Shown: piece after piece, positions 16,900 to 25,384 of the stretch | How the letters are laid out: each line of letters begins with the position of its first letter | Numbering within the stretch: position 1 is the stretch's first letter | From: an uncultured Ruminococcus sp. | GTDB lineage: Bacteria > Bacillota > Clostridia > Oscillospirales > Acutalibacteraceae | Reading direction: 5' to 3' | Assembly (NCBI GenBank): GCA_902798365.1 | Contig: CADBWP010000004.1 | Span: forward strand, 1 to 42,684 | DNA: 42,684 nucleotides | The notes under the pieces: generated by a model | Told to the model about the DNA's origin: nothing | Database searches by the model: none | The model's input: the letters and a program-made list of their open reading frames with translations, nothing else | Translations under genes and position numbers: made by a program

Positions 16900-17156
16900 A
16901 AAAACAGGTTCAAAAAAAGGATAAGCGTTATACCCGGTACTCCGCCTATAACCGCCGTCAGCAAGCTTAAAAGGCTTACGGGAATGAAAACTCCCGTCCA
17001 TCTTGCCGTAAGATTAATAACAAGCATGAGCACAATGCCCACGCACATTGATATGAGCGCCCTTTTGACAGGGCGTTTGTTTTTTGCTATGTAATGAACC
17101 GCGGCAAACACCGCAAGGGTGCCGACAAGCGTTAAGGCAATTCCCCACAAAGGCAT
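16896..17156 (-). CDS. bofA: BofA-like inhibitor of pro-sigma-K processing
   Basis: BofA is a small membrane protein of the outer forespore membrane that holds the SpoIVFB protease inactive until SpoIVB signals. The 86 residues match the family in size. There are N-terminal hydrophobic segments (about 4-22 and 33-50). The C-terminal half, IPVSLLSLLTAVIGGVPGI, is the most conserved part of BofA and aligns with the Bacillus IPINLVTTAISGILGIPGI. The ribosome site is GGAGA. It sits downstream of secG rather than near spoIVB, and its stop overlaps the end of the DUF4364 gene. A secG terminator lies just before it, so it probably has its own promoter or depends on read-through. Confidence 0.88.
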   Translation of the reverse strand: MPLWGIALTLVGTLAVFAAVHYIAKNKRPVKRALISMCVGIVLMLVINLTARWTGVFIPVSLLSLLTAVIGGVPGITLILFLNLFF

Positions 17157-17173
17157 ATAAACATCTCCGAAAC

Positions 17174-17202
17174 AAAAAAATAAACCGCCGGTATCCGACG
17201 GT
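17174..17202 (-). terminator. Terminator of secG
   Basis: On the minus strand ACCGTCGG and CCGGCGGT form an 8-bp stem (17184-17202, one T-G pair) with a 3-base loop, followed by TTATTTTTTT (17174-17183). It separates secG from bofA. Confidence 0.75.
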
Positions 17203-17240
17203 CTATAATATGCCTTATTGTCCGAAAATATACTTACCCG

Positions 17241-17495
17241 TTAACCGAGCAGCTTAAGATAAGCCAGCACGTTAAGAGCAATTACGAAGATAACAAAAAC
17301 AGCTGCAAAAAGCTTTGTCCAGCGTGAGAGGAACGCGTCGATGGAGCGAGCCTTGTTTTTGGAGAAGTAGGAGTCAGCCGCGCCTGTAACAACGCCGAGA
17401 CCCTGCTGGTTACCTTCCTGAAGAATGATTACCACAATAATGGCAATGGATACGAGTGCAAGAAGTATTCCGAGAATAATTCCCAATGTGTTCAT
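17241..17495 (-). CDS. secG: SecG subunit of the protein translocase
   Basis: SecG is the small third subunit of the SecYEG channel and aids SecA-driven export. The 84 residues have two hydrophobic helices (about 3-25 and 58-80). The conserved central loop VIILQEGNQQGLGVVTGAADSYF is typical of SecG (QEGKGQGLG-like), followed by SKNKARSIDAFLSRWT. Its ribosome site is AAAGGA, and it has its own promoter and terminator. In many Firmicutes secG precedes rnr and smpB; here those genes are absent. Confidence 0.95.
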   Translation of the reverse strand: MNTLGIILGILLALVSIAIIVVIILQEGNQQGLGVVTGAADSYFSKNKARSIDAFLSRWTKLFAAVFVIFVIALNVLAYLKLLG

Positions 17496-17551
17496 ATGTG
17501 TCGTCCTTTCATTTTGCGATAAGTCGCCTCTTATTCCGATTCAACTTATAT

Positions 17552-17580
17552 ATAGTATCATATAATTTGTCGGTTTTCAA
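17552..17580 (-). promoter_or_regulatory. secG promoter
   Basis: On the minus strand, TTGAAA (17575-17580), a 17-base spacer and TACTAT (17552-17557), lying in the 111-base gap between parC and secG. Confidence 0.7.
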
Positions 17581-17606
17581 GTGGTTTTATGAATTTTTAC
17601 AAAAAA

Positions 17607-19850
17607 TTATATAAGCGTAAGCTGTTCGTCGGCAGAATCCTCGTTTGACGGCAGCGCTCCTAAGGCGGGAAGCGAACGCGTGCGATAGCGCTGAGGCTTT
17701 ACAAACATGCCCTCGGCGTACTTTTTAATGCCGAACAGTCTGTGACCCTTTTTGAGCTTGAGCACCGCCACACCCTGGGTGGAACGGGTGGATTTGAGTG
17801 CGAGCGCTCCCGTGTGAACAAGCAACATTCTGCCCGAGGAAGCCGTGAATATCACCTCGGCATCCTCTTCAAGCCACAGCACTCCGGCTAAGGGCGATTT
17901 GTCGGAGTAAGCCGCCGTCAGCTTTTTGCGGTTGGTTTTGGTAGCGTATGCCTCGAGAGGCACCTTTGCCGCCTTGCCGTTTTCAAAGCCGAAGAGCATT
18001 ATGCCCTTATAGTCCTTTGTGGCAACCATATACACGGCGTTTTCGCCCTCGTCCATGCCGAGCTTTGCCGCAACATATTCGCCGAGCACACTCGCCTTGG
18101 TGTCGGAAAAGTCGTTTGCCTTTGCCTTATACACCTGCGCCTTGTCCGTGAAAAACAGAAGATCGCAATTGTTTGAAAACTCAAGCTCCTGCGTTATCTC
18201 GTCGCCGTCCTTAAGCTTGTGAACGCTGCTCATGCGCAGGGACTGAGGCGTGATTTTTTTAAAGTAGCCCTCTTTGGTAAAGAAGAAGGTGCACGGGTAA
18301 TCGGGCACGGAGACCGCCTCTTCCTCGTATTTGGCGGTGTCCTCGTATATTATGATGCTCTTGCGCGGCTGACCGTATTTTTCTGCCACCGCCTTAAGCT
18401 CTTTTACGATAATGGTTTTTATTCTCGCCTTGCTTTTGAGGATATCGTCAAGCTCGGCGATCTCCTGTTCAAGCTGCTCTATATCGTTTGTGCGCTTAAG
18501 AATATACTCGCGGTTGAGGTGACGCAGCTTTATCTCTGCCACATATTCAGCCTGCGTTTTGTCGATGCCGAAGCCTATCATCAGGTTGGGAACTACCTCT
18601 ATCTCCTCGTCGGTCTCACGGATTATTTTTATCGCCTTGTCGATGTCGAGAAGGATTTTTGCAAGACCCTTGAGCAGATGAAGCCTTTCCGCCTTTTTTT
18701 GACGATCAAAATATGTGCGGCGCTTTACGCACTCTATGCGGAAGGCGATCCATTCCTCGATCAGCTCCCTGACGCCCAGCACCATCGGAACTCCGCCGAT
18801 AAGTACGTTAAAGTTGCAGGCATAGCTGTCCTCAAGAGTTGTGAAACGAAACAGCTTTGCCATAAGCAGGTCGGGATTTACGCCTCGCTTAAGGTCGATA
18901 GTTATTTTCATACCGTTCAGGCCGGTTTCGTCGCGTATGTCCGAGATCTCCTTTACCCTGCCCTGCTTTACAAGGTCGATTATCTTTTCGATAATAACCT
19001 CGCAGGTGGTCGTGCCGGGAATAGACAAAATATCTATGCAGTTTTGGGATTTGTCGTATTCGTAGCGGGCGCGAAGCTTTATGCTGCCCCTGCCCGTTTC
19101 ATAAACCTGATCTATAACCTTTTCATCATAAATGATCTGGCAGCCTCCGGTAAAATCGGGCGCGGGAAGGGTCGATTTGATGTCGTGCCCGGGGTCGCGG
19201 ATAAGCGCCGCGGTGGTCTCGCAGATCTCTTTAAGGTTAAAGGAGCAGATGTTTGACGCCATACCTACGGCTATACCCGTGTTGGCGTTGACCAAAACCG
19301 ACGGAAACACCGTTGGAAGCAGCGTTGGCTCCTTCATTGTGTTGTCGTAGTTATCTACAAAATCGACCGTGTCCTTGTCGATGTCCCTGAAAAGCTCGTT
19401 GCAAATGGGTGCAAGCTTCGCCTCTGTGTAACGGGACGCCGCCCACGCCATATCTCGGCTGAAGAATTTTCCGAAGTTGCCCTTTGAGTCGATGTACGGG
19501 TGCAACAGCGCCTCATATCCGCGCGAAAGGCGAACCATTGTGTCATAAATGGCGGAATCGCCGTGAGGGTTCAGCTTCATCGTTGCGCCCACTATATTTG
19601 CCGACTTTGTTCTTCCGCCCGAAAGCAGACCCATTTTGAACATAGTATAAAGCAGCTTGCGGTGTGAGGGCTTGAAGCCGTCGATCTCGGGAATTGCGCG
19701 TGACAAAATAACGCTCATCGCATAGGGCATGTAGTTTTCGCGTATAGTTGAAACTATCGGCTGCTCAACTATCTCGCCCGCGCCGTTTATCACGCCGTGC
19801 GTCTTTTCGGGAGAGGCGGATTTTTTTGATGATTTTTTTCTCGGTGCCAA
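17607..19850 (-). CDS. parC: Type IIA DNA topoisomerase subunit A (ParC/GyrA-like)
   Basis: This is the DNA-cleaving subunit of a type IIA topoisomerase, likely topoisomerase IV. The active-site tyrosine is Tyr141 in AASRYTEAKL. The quinolone-pocket region reads HGDSAIYDT (about 96-104) with Ser99 and Asp103 at the two common resistance sites, so it looks wild type. A Lys/Ser-rich tail precedes the domain, and the C-terminal beta-pinwheel lacks the GyrA box, favouring ParC. At 747 residues it is shorter than most GyrA. The start is TTG with AAGGAGG upstream. It lies 12 bases after parE. The pair is rather divergent and could be an additional clostridial gyrase-like enzyme. Confidence 0.88.
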   Translation of the reverse strand: MAPRKKSSKKSASPEKTHGVINGAGEIVEQPIVSTIRENYMPYAMSVILSRAIPEIDGFKPSHRKLLYTMFKMGLLSGGRTKSANIVGATMKLNPHGDSAIYDTMVRLSRGYEALLHPYIDSKGNFGKFFSRDMAWAASRYTEAKLAPICNELFRDIDKDTVDFVDNYDNTMKEPTLLPTVFPSVLVNANTGIAVGMASNICSFNLKEICETTAALIRDPGHDIKSTLPAPDFTGGCQIIYDEKVIDQVYETGRGSIKLRARYEYDKSQNCIDILSIPGTTTCEVIIEKIIDLVKQGRVKEISDIRDETGLNGMKITIDLKRGVNPDLLMAKLFRFTTLEDSYACNFNVLIGGVPMVLGVRELIEEWIAFRIECVKRRTYFDRQKKAERLHLLKGLAKILLDIDKAIKIIRETDEEIEVVPNLMIGFGIDKTQAEYVAEIKLRHLNREYILKRTNDIEQLEQEIAELDDILKSKARIKTIIVKELKAVAEKYGQPRKSIIIYEDTAKYEEEAVSVPDYPCTFFFTKEGYFKKITPQSLRMSSVHKLKDGDEITQELEFSNNCDLLFFTDKAQVYKAKANDFSDTKASVLGEYVAAKLGMDEGENAVYMVATKDYKGIMLFGFENGKAAKVPLEAYATKTNRKKLTAAYSDKSPLAGVLWLEEDAEVIFTASSGRMLLVHTGALALKSTRSTQGVAVLKLKKGHRLFGIKKYAEGMFVKPQRYRTRSLPALGALPSNEDSADEQLTLI

Positions 19851-19862
19851 TTTTCCGCCTCC

Positions 19863-21848
19863 TTAGCTTACGTCGAGCTGGTCGATATACTCGCTGCCGT
19901 GCTCGATGATATAATCTTTTCTGCCCTGCAAATTGTCGCCCAAAAGTATGTCGAACATTTCGGCGGTCTGTGCCGCATCGTCGGGCATTACCTTTATAAG
20001 CCTGCGCGATTTGGGGTTCATGGTTGTAAGGTTCATCATGTCGGGTTCGTTTTCGCCCAAACCCTTGCTGCGCTGTATCGTGAATTTTTCGTTGCCTATC
20101 TGCTCTATGAATTTATCCTTTTCAACCTCGTCATATGCAAAATACACGTCGTTTTTCGAGGTGATCTCATAAAGCGGAGACTCGGCAATGAACACCTTGC
20201 CCTCCTCAATAAGCGTGGGTGTCAGTCGGTAGAGCATTGTCAGCAGCAGCGTGCGGATCTGGAAGCCGTCAACGTCGGCATCGGTGCATATGATGACCTT
20301 GTTCCAGCGCAGGGCGTCCATGTCAAAGGTGGCAAGGTTTTTGTTTGCCTTTGATTTCACCTCTACACCGCAGCCCAGCACCTTGAGCAGGTCGGTGATT
20401 ATCTCGCTTTTAAAGATTTTGTCGTAATCCGCCTTAAGGCAGTTTAATATTTTGCCGCGTATCGGCATGACAGCCTGAAAATCAGCGTCTCTCGCCAGCT
20501 TACACGCGCCGAGAGCGGAATCGCCCTCTACGATAAATAATTCTCTTACAGAAATATCCTTGCTGCGGCAGTCGGTAAACTTTGCGACCCTGTTGGTGAT
20601 GTCAAGGTTGCCGGAAAGCGTCTTTTTTATGTTGAGGCGGGTTTTTTCGGCTTTCTCACGGCTGCGCTTGTTGATAAGCACCTGCTCAACGATCTTGTCC
20701 GCCTCCAAGGGATTTTCTATGAACCAGATTTCAAGGCTCTGGCGAAGGAATGCCGTCATTGCGTCCTGGATACCCTTGTTTGTGACCGCCTTTTTGGTTT
20801 GGTTTTCGTATGAGGAAATGCTTGAAAAAGAGGAAATGACGCAAACAAGGCAGTCCTCTATGTCGTCAAATTTGATCTTGCTTTCCGACTTATTGTATTT
20901 GTTGTTGGTCTTTAAATAGTTATCTATCTGATAAACAAAAGCGTTGCGCACAGCCTTGTCGGGTGCGCCGCCGTGTTCAAGCCAGCTTGAGTTGTGGTAA
21001 TACTCTGTAAGGCTCGCCTTATTGGAAAAAGCGACGGCTATGTTCATTTTGCACTTGTACTCGGGCTTGTCCTCTCTGTCGCGGGTTAGCACCTCGTTCT
21101 CCCAATGCTGAACGCCTGTAAGACCGTTATCTCCTATTATTTCGGCAACGTGATCCACAATTCCGTTTGCATAACTGAAGGAGGTGGTATCAAAGCTCCT
21201 GCCGTTTTGGTTGCGAAAGATAAACTCCACGCCCGCGTTGACTATAGCCTGCCGTTTCATAACATCCGTAAAGTAGGACGGCGCTATGTCGATGTCGGTA
21301 AACACCTCAAGGTCGGGCTTCCAGGTTATCTTAGTGCCCGTATCTTTTTTGGAATACGGCTCTTTTTTCAGTCCGCCTATGTTCTCGCCCTTTTCAAAAT
21401 GAAGGGTGTAGCGGTAGCCGTCGCGGCGGATATCAACGTCCATGTACTCGGAGCTGTACTGGGTGGAGCACAGACCGAGGCCGTTCATTCCGAGCGAAAA
21501 CTCGTAGCTTTCGCCTTCGTTGTTGTTGTATTTGCCGCCCGCGTACATTTCACAGAACACCAGCTCCCAGTTATAGCGCTGTTCCTTTTCGTTAAAATCA
21601 ACGGGAATGCCTCTGCCGAAATCCTCTACCTCTATTGAACCGTCGGAAAACCGGGTGACCGAGATTTTTTTGCCGTAGCCCTCTCTCGCTTCGTCTATTG
21701 AGTTGGAGAGTATTTCAAACACGGAATGCTGACAGCCGTCGATGCCGTCGGAGCCGAAAATTACCGAGGGTCTTTTTCGCACCCTGTCGGCGCCCTTTAG
21801 CGTGGTAATGCTGTCGTTGCCGTATTCGGGGGTCTTTTTTCTTGCCAT
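19863..21848 (-). CDS. parE: Type IIA DNA topoisomerase subunit B (ParE/GyrB-like)
   Basis: The ATPase subunit partnering ParC. The GHKL ATPase domain shows ILSNSIDEAREGYG (Asn and Glu region, about 46-60), the VEDFGRGIPVDF loop, and GLGLCSTQY near the ATP lid. The transducer domain follows. The TOPRIM metal site appears as FIVEGDSALGACK and later CTDADVDGFQIRTLL. The usual LPLRGKILNV is MPIRGKILNC here. Its 661 residues are typical of ParE. It sits 16 bases after uvrB and 12 before parC, so co-transcription is likely. As with parC, gyrase cannot be excluded without finding the second pair elsewhere in the genome. Confidence 0.9.
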   Translation of the reverse strand: MARKKTPEYGNDSITTLKGADRVRKRPSVIFGSDGIDGCQHSVFEILSNSIDEAREGYGKKISVTRFSDGSIEVEDFGRGIPVDFNEKEQRYNWELVFCEMYAGGKYNNNEGESYEFSLGMNGLGLCSTQYSSEYMDVDIRRDGYRYTLHFEKGENIGGLKKEPYSKKDTGTKITWKPDLEVFTDIDIAPSYFTDVMKRQAIVNAGVEFIFRNQNGRSFDTTSFSYANGIVDHVAEIIGDNGLTGVQHWENEVLTRDREDKPEYKCKMNIAVAFSNKASLTEYYHNSSWLEHGGAPDKAVRNAFVYQIDNYLKTNNKYNKSESKIKFDDIEDCLVCVISSFSSISSYENQTKKAVTNKGIQDAMTAFLRQSLEIWFIENPLEADKIVEQVLINKRSREKAEKTRLNIKKTLSGNLDITNRVAKFTDCRSKDISVRELFIVEGDSALGACKLARDADFQAVMPIRGKILNCLKADYDKIFKSEIITDLLKVLGCGVEVKSKANKNLATFDMDALRWNKVIICTDADVDGFQIRTLLLTMLYRLTPTLIEEGKVFIAESPLYEITSKNDVYFAYDEVEKDKFIEQIGNEKFTIQRSKGLGENEPDMMNLTTMNPKSRRLIKVMPDDAAQTAEMFDILLGDNLQGRKDYIIEHGSEYIDQLDVS

Positions 21849-21864
21849 ATACTACTTCCTTTTG

Positions 21865-23823
21865 TTACTTTTCTCCGCGCAGCTTTTTGATTTTGTCGCG
21901 CAGATACGCCGCGTGCTCAAACTCGAGCAGACGCGCGGCTGCCTTCATCTCTTTGGTAAGGCTCTCTATAAGCTGCTGACGCTGAGCCCTTGAAAGCTTT
22001 TTGGTATTTTTGAACTCGCTGTCGCTGTGAGTTGATATTTCAAGTATTTCGCTGACCTTTTTAACGATGGTCTTTGGTACGATACCGTGCTCTTCGTTGT
22101 ATTTCTGCTGCAGATCGCGGCGGCGGTTGGTTTCTTCAAGCGTAATGCGCATCGATTCGGTCACGCTGTCGGCATACATTATAACCGTGCCCTCGCTGTT
22201 GCGCGCTGCGCGTCCGGTTATCTGAATAAGCGAGCGTGCGCTGCGCAAAAAGCCCTCTTTGTCAGCGTCGAGTATCGCCACAAGCGAAACCTCGGGAATG
22301 TCGAGACCTTCGCGCAGAAGGTTGATGCCCACAAGCACGTCAAATTCACCCAAACGCAGGTCGCGCACGATCTCCATACGCTCAACGGTATCTATGTCGT
22401 GGTGCATATAGCGCACCCGTATGCCCATTGTTTCAAGGTAATTTGTCAGATCCTCAGCCATCTTTTTTGTGAGGGTGGTAACAAGTGTGCGCTGTTTTTT
22501 TGCCGCCCTTATGTTGATCTCCGACACAAGGTCGTCAAGCTGCCCCTCGGTGGGACGCACCGAGATCTCGGGGTCGAGCAGCCCTGTCGGGCGGATGATC
22601 TGTTCTGCGACAACGGCGCTTTTTTCAAGCTCAAAATCTCCGGGCGTTGCGCTGACAAAAACTACCTGATTTATATGGTCGTAAAACTCGTCAAAGTTGA
22701 GCGGACGGTTGTCATACGCGGACGGAAGCCTGAAGCCGAAATCGATAAGGCTTTTTTTGCGCGCATGATCGCCTGCATACATTCCGCGAACCTGCGGAAG
22801 AGTTACGTGGGATTCATCGACAAAAAGCAGAAAATCGTCGGGGAAATAGTCAAGCAGCGTGTATGGCTGAGAACCGGGAGCGCGTCCCGACAATATCCTT
22901 GAATAATTCTCTATGCCCGTGCAAAAGCCTATCTCCTGCAGCATTTCCATATCGTAGCGGGTGCGCTGTTCAATGCGCTGCGCCTCGAGCAGTTTGCCCC
23001 GTTCTCTGAAATAATCAAGGCGTTCGTTGAGCTCGCGCTCTATCTCGGCAAGAGCAGTCTGCATTTTGTCGCGCGATACTATGTAGTGCGAGGCAGGATA
23101 AACCGCCGCGTGCCTTAACAGCGCCTTAAGCTCGCCTGTAAGCGGATTGATCTCGGAAATGCGGTCTATCTCATCGCCGAAAAACTCAACGCGTATGATC
23201 GAATCATTTGACGACGCAGGAAAAATCTCTACCACGTCGCCTCTTACGCGGAATTTGTTGCGTATGAAGTTGATGTCGTTGCGCTCGTATTGCAGCTCAA
23301 CAAGTTTTTTTACAAGCTCGTCGCGCGATTTTTCCATGCCCGGCCGCAGGGATATGACCATGTTGCGGTAGTCAATAGGGTCGCCCAGGCTGTAGATGCA
23401 GGACACAGACGCAACAATTATAACATCACGCCTCTCAGACAGCGCGAGCGTTGCGCTGTGGCGAAGCTTGTCGATCTCATCGTTTATCGAGCTGTCCTTT
23501 TCAATATATGTGTCGGTCTGTGCAACGTAAGCCTCGGGCTGGTAATAGTCGTAATACGACACAAAGTATTCAACGGCGTTCTCCGGAAAAAACTCCTTAA
23601 ACTCGCTGCAAAGCTGTGCTGCAAGCGTTTTGTTGTGAGCGAGCACAAGCGTAGGACGCTGAAGCCGCTCGATAACGTTTGCCATGGTGAACGTTTTGCC
23701 CGAGCCCGTTACACCGAGCATGGTTTGCTCGCGGTTGCCGGACTGAATGCTTTGAACGAGCTTATCTATTGTTTGCGGCTGATCGCCCGTGGGTTTGTAT
23801 TTGGAATGTATTTTAAAATCCAT
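21865..23823 (-). CDS. uvrB: Excinuclease ABC subunit B
   Basis: UvrB is the damage-verifying helicase of nucleotide excision repair and works with UvrA and UvrC. Visible are the Walker [11 protein letters not shown] (about 38-47), the beta-hairpin region [21 protein letters not shown], the DEAD-like DESH ([15 protein letters not shown]), and motifs V and VI ([35 protein letters not shown]). A C-terminal UVR motif follows, ending in [15 protein letters not shown], which contacts UvrC. At 652 residues it is normal. No strong ribosome site precedes the ATG, which lies 9 bases after the radC stop, so coupled translation is likely. uvrA is not next to it. Confidence 0.97.
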   Translation of the reverse strand: MDFKIHSKYKPTGDQPQTIDKLVQSIQSGNREQTMLGVTGSGKTFTMANVIERLQRPTLVLAHNKTLAAQLCSEFKEFFPENAVEYFVSYYDYYQPEAYVAQTDTYIEKDSSINDEIDKLRHSATLALSERRDVIIVASVSCIYSLGDPIDYRNMVISLRPGMEKSRDELVKKLVELQYERNDINFIRNKFRVRGDVVEIFPASSNDSIIRVEFFGDEIDRISEINPLTGELKALLRHAAVYPASHYIVSRDKMQTALAEIERELNERLDYFRERGKLLEAQRIEQRTRYDMEMLQEIGFCTGIENYSRILSGRAPGSQPYTLLDYFPDDFLLFVDESHVTLPQVRGMYAGDHARKKSLIDFGFRLPSAYDNRPLNFDEFYDHINQVVFVSATPGDFELEKSAVVAEQIIRPTGLLDPEISVRPTEGQLDDLVSEINIRAAKKQRTLVTTLTKKMAEDLTNYLETMGIRVRYMHHDIDTVERMEIVRDLRLGEFDVLVGINLLREGLDIPEVSLVAILDADKEGFLRSARSLIQITGRAARNSEGTVIMYADSVTESMRITLEETNRRRDLQQKYNEEHGIVPKTIVKKVSEILEISTHSDSEFKNTKKLSRAQRQQLIESLTKEMKAAARLLEFEHAAYLRDKIKKLRGEK

Positions 23824-23832
23824 AATTCTAAA

Positions 23833-24519
23833 TCAGAAATATCTGCTGTACAATTTGTTATCTTTGAAAGATACATATCCGTAGTCGGTAAAAACATAAT
23901 GATCCAGCAGCATTACTCCCAGCTCCGCCAGAGTCTTTGATATGACAGTAGTGCATTTAAGGTCGCCGGTCGATGGAGTCGGATAACCGCTCGGGTGATT
24001 ATGCGCAAGATAAACGAATTTTGCGTTGCGGCGAAGCACAAGATCAACGAGCTTTCTGGTCGGAAGCGGAGTGTCACTGAGAGTGCCCTTTGACAAAACC
24101 TCACACACTATCAGCCTGTTCGCGGCGTCGGTAAGCAGAGCGACAAGCTTTTCGCCGGTGCTTCCGATGAACATGGGTCGCAACACATCTACAGCGTTTT
24201 GCCTTGTAATGATCTTTGCGTTCACCTTTGAGCTTATATATGCGCGCGAAAGCTCCGGCAGCATTTTAAGCAGCACGGCAGCGTTTTTGGTAAGATCAAA
24301 GTCCTCGATCAAGGTATCTATCGGAGTGTCGCAAAGCCTGCCTATGCTGCCGTATTTGTCGAGCATTTTGTGCGCAAGAGGATTTGTGTCGCGGCGCGGG
24401 ATAGCATAAAACAAAAACATCTCCAAAATCTCGTGCTGCTCAAAATCATCAAAGCCGTTTTTTATAAACTTGTTTTTCAGCCTGTCTCTGTGACCGCGGT
24501 GTATGTTATCATTCGACAT
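23833..24519 (-). CDS. radC: RadC-like JAB/JAMM-domain protein
   Basis: The family carries a JAMM metalloprotease-type fold; despite the name, a repair role is not established. The N-terminal helix-hairpin-helix part covers about 1-105 (HRDRLKNKFIKNGFDDFEQHEILE). The C-terminal JAMM domain keeps all ligands: Glu in CEVLSKGTLSD, then His-x-His and Ser/Asp in HNHPSGYPTPSTGD. At 228 residues it has the normal length. The usual PSGD/PSED is PSGY/PSTGD here, leaving metal ligands intact. It lies between pyrE and uvrB with 15- and 9-base gaps. Confidence 0.9.
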   Translation of the reverse strand: MSNDNIHRGHRDRLKNKFIKNGFDDFEQHEILEMFLFYAIPRRDTNPLAHKMLDKYGSIGRLCDTPIDTLIEDFDLTKNAAVLLKMLPELSRAYISSKVNAKIITRQNAVDVLRPMFIGSTGEKLVALLTDAANRLIVCEVLSKGTLSDTPLPTRKLVDLVLRRNAKFVYLAHNHPSGYPTPSTGDLKCTTVISKTLAELGVMLLDHYVFTDYGYVSFKDNKLYSRYF

Positions 24520-24534
24520 GAAACTACCCTCTGA

Positions 24535-25212
24535 TTATGCTTTTACACCATACTGCTCATAATAGCTGTCGATGGCAGCCTTGAGCCTGTCGTCGATTAT
24601 TACCCTTCCTTTGTATTCCCTGTTGTAAAGATGTTCGACAACCTCTGCCATGGTAACGATGGCGGTGGTTTTCAGTCCGTACTTTTCTTCGATCTCGGCA
24701 AGGGCGCTTTTTTCTCCCTTTCCTCTCTCCATTCTGTCAACCGACACAACAAGACCGACCGGAGTCACATTGCCCTGAGCCTTGATAATGGGAAGGGTCT
24801 CTTCAATAGAGGTGCCGGCGGTGGTAACGTCCTCAATAATAACGACCCTGTCGCCGTCCTCGATGGGACTGCCCAGCAGTATGCCCTTGTCGCCGTGATC
24901 CTTAACTTCCTTTCTGTTGGAGCAATAACGAATGTCCTTATCAAACTTTTCGCTGATTGCGACGGTTGCCGCAACGGTAAGCGGAATACCCTTGTAGGCG
25001 GGTCCGAAAAGCACGTCAAAGTCGAGCCCGAACTTTTCGTTTATAGCCTCGGCGTAATAAGCACCCAGACGGCGAAGCTGCGCGCCCGTTCTGTAAAAGC
25101 CCGTATTTACAAAAAACGGAGTTTTTCTGCCGCTCTTTGTTACAAAATCTCCGAACTTTAATACCTGACAATCAACCATAAATTCTATAAATTCTTTTTT
25201 ATAAGCTTCCAT
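24535..25212 (-). CDS. pyrE: Orotate phosphoribosyltransferase
   Basis: PyrE joins orotate and PRPP to make OMP in pyrimidine synthesis. The PRPP-binding loop is VVIIEDVTTAGTSIEE (Asp and following Thr-Ala-Gly-Thr, about 130-145). LFGPAYKGIPL, a mobile-loop region with the basic YCSNRKEVKDHGDKG, and GSPIEDGDR are also typical. I choose the ATG at 25212 (225 residues), since GGAGG lies just upstream; the frame extends 13 codons further without a ribosome site. It heads a run of genes (pyrE-radC-uvrB-parE-parC). The other pyr genes are not nearby. The leader is short, so a PyrR attenuator is unlikely; a palindrome next to the -35 could be an operator. Confidence 0.95.
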   Translation of the reverse strand: MEAYKKEFIEFMVDCQVLKFGDFVTKSGRKTPFFVNTGFYRTGAQLRRLGAYYAEAINEKFGLDFDVLFGPAYKGIPLTVAATVAISEKFDKDIRYCSNRKEVKDHGDKGILLGSPIEDGDRVVIIEDVTTAGTSIEETLPIIKAQGNVTPVGLVVSVDRMERGKGEKSALAEIEEKYGLKTTAIVTMAEVVEHLYNREYKGRVIIDDRLKAAIDSYYEQYGVKA

Positions 25213-25255
25213 AATAACCTCCGTCAAATATTTGTTTGCATATATATACATTATA

Positions 25256-25284
25256 ATTTTACCACAAGATATGGGATTTGTAAA
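25256..25284 (-). promoter_or_regulatory. pyrE promoter
   Basis: On the minus strand, TTTACA (25279-25284), a 17-base spacer and TAAAAT (25256-25261). A TATAAT directly downstream (25250-25255) could serve instead. Confidence 0.6.
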
Positions 25285-25289
25285 TGTAA

Positions 25290-25305
25290 ATTACACAAGT
25301 GTAAT
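25290..25305. promoter_or_regulatory. 16-bp palindrome next to the pyrE -35
   Basis: ATTACAC-AA-GTGTAAT, a perfect 7-bp dyad 5 bases upstream of the -35. Its size and place suit a repressor or activator site. I cannot name the regulator. Confidence 0.45.
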
Positions 25306-25344
25306 CAATATACTGTATTATTGCCGCTTTTTACGGCTTTTTGC

Positions 25345-25370
25345 AAAAATACCCCGCAATAAATGCGGGG
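25345..25370 (-). terminator. Terminator after the 23S rRNA methyltransferase gene
   Basis: On the minus strand CCCCGCA (from 25370) pairs with TGCGGGG across a 5-base loop, followed by TATTTTT (25345-25351). It separates this gene from the pyrE promoter. Confidence 0.85.
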
Positions 25371-25384
25371 CTCAGGGTTTTACT

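Noticed and set aside
18219..19256. 345-codon open frame on the plus strand opposite parC
   Set aside because: It is fully inside parC on the other strand, and its product has no recognisable motif. The same holds for many long antisense frames over purine genes, parE, uvrB and cca.
19949..19955. TGTCGAA 0A box within parE
   Set aside because: It lies in coding sequence far from any promoter. I take it as a chance match and as a caution for the copy near spo0A.
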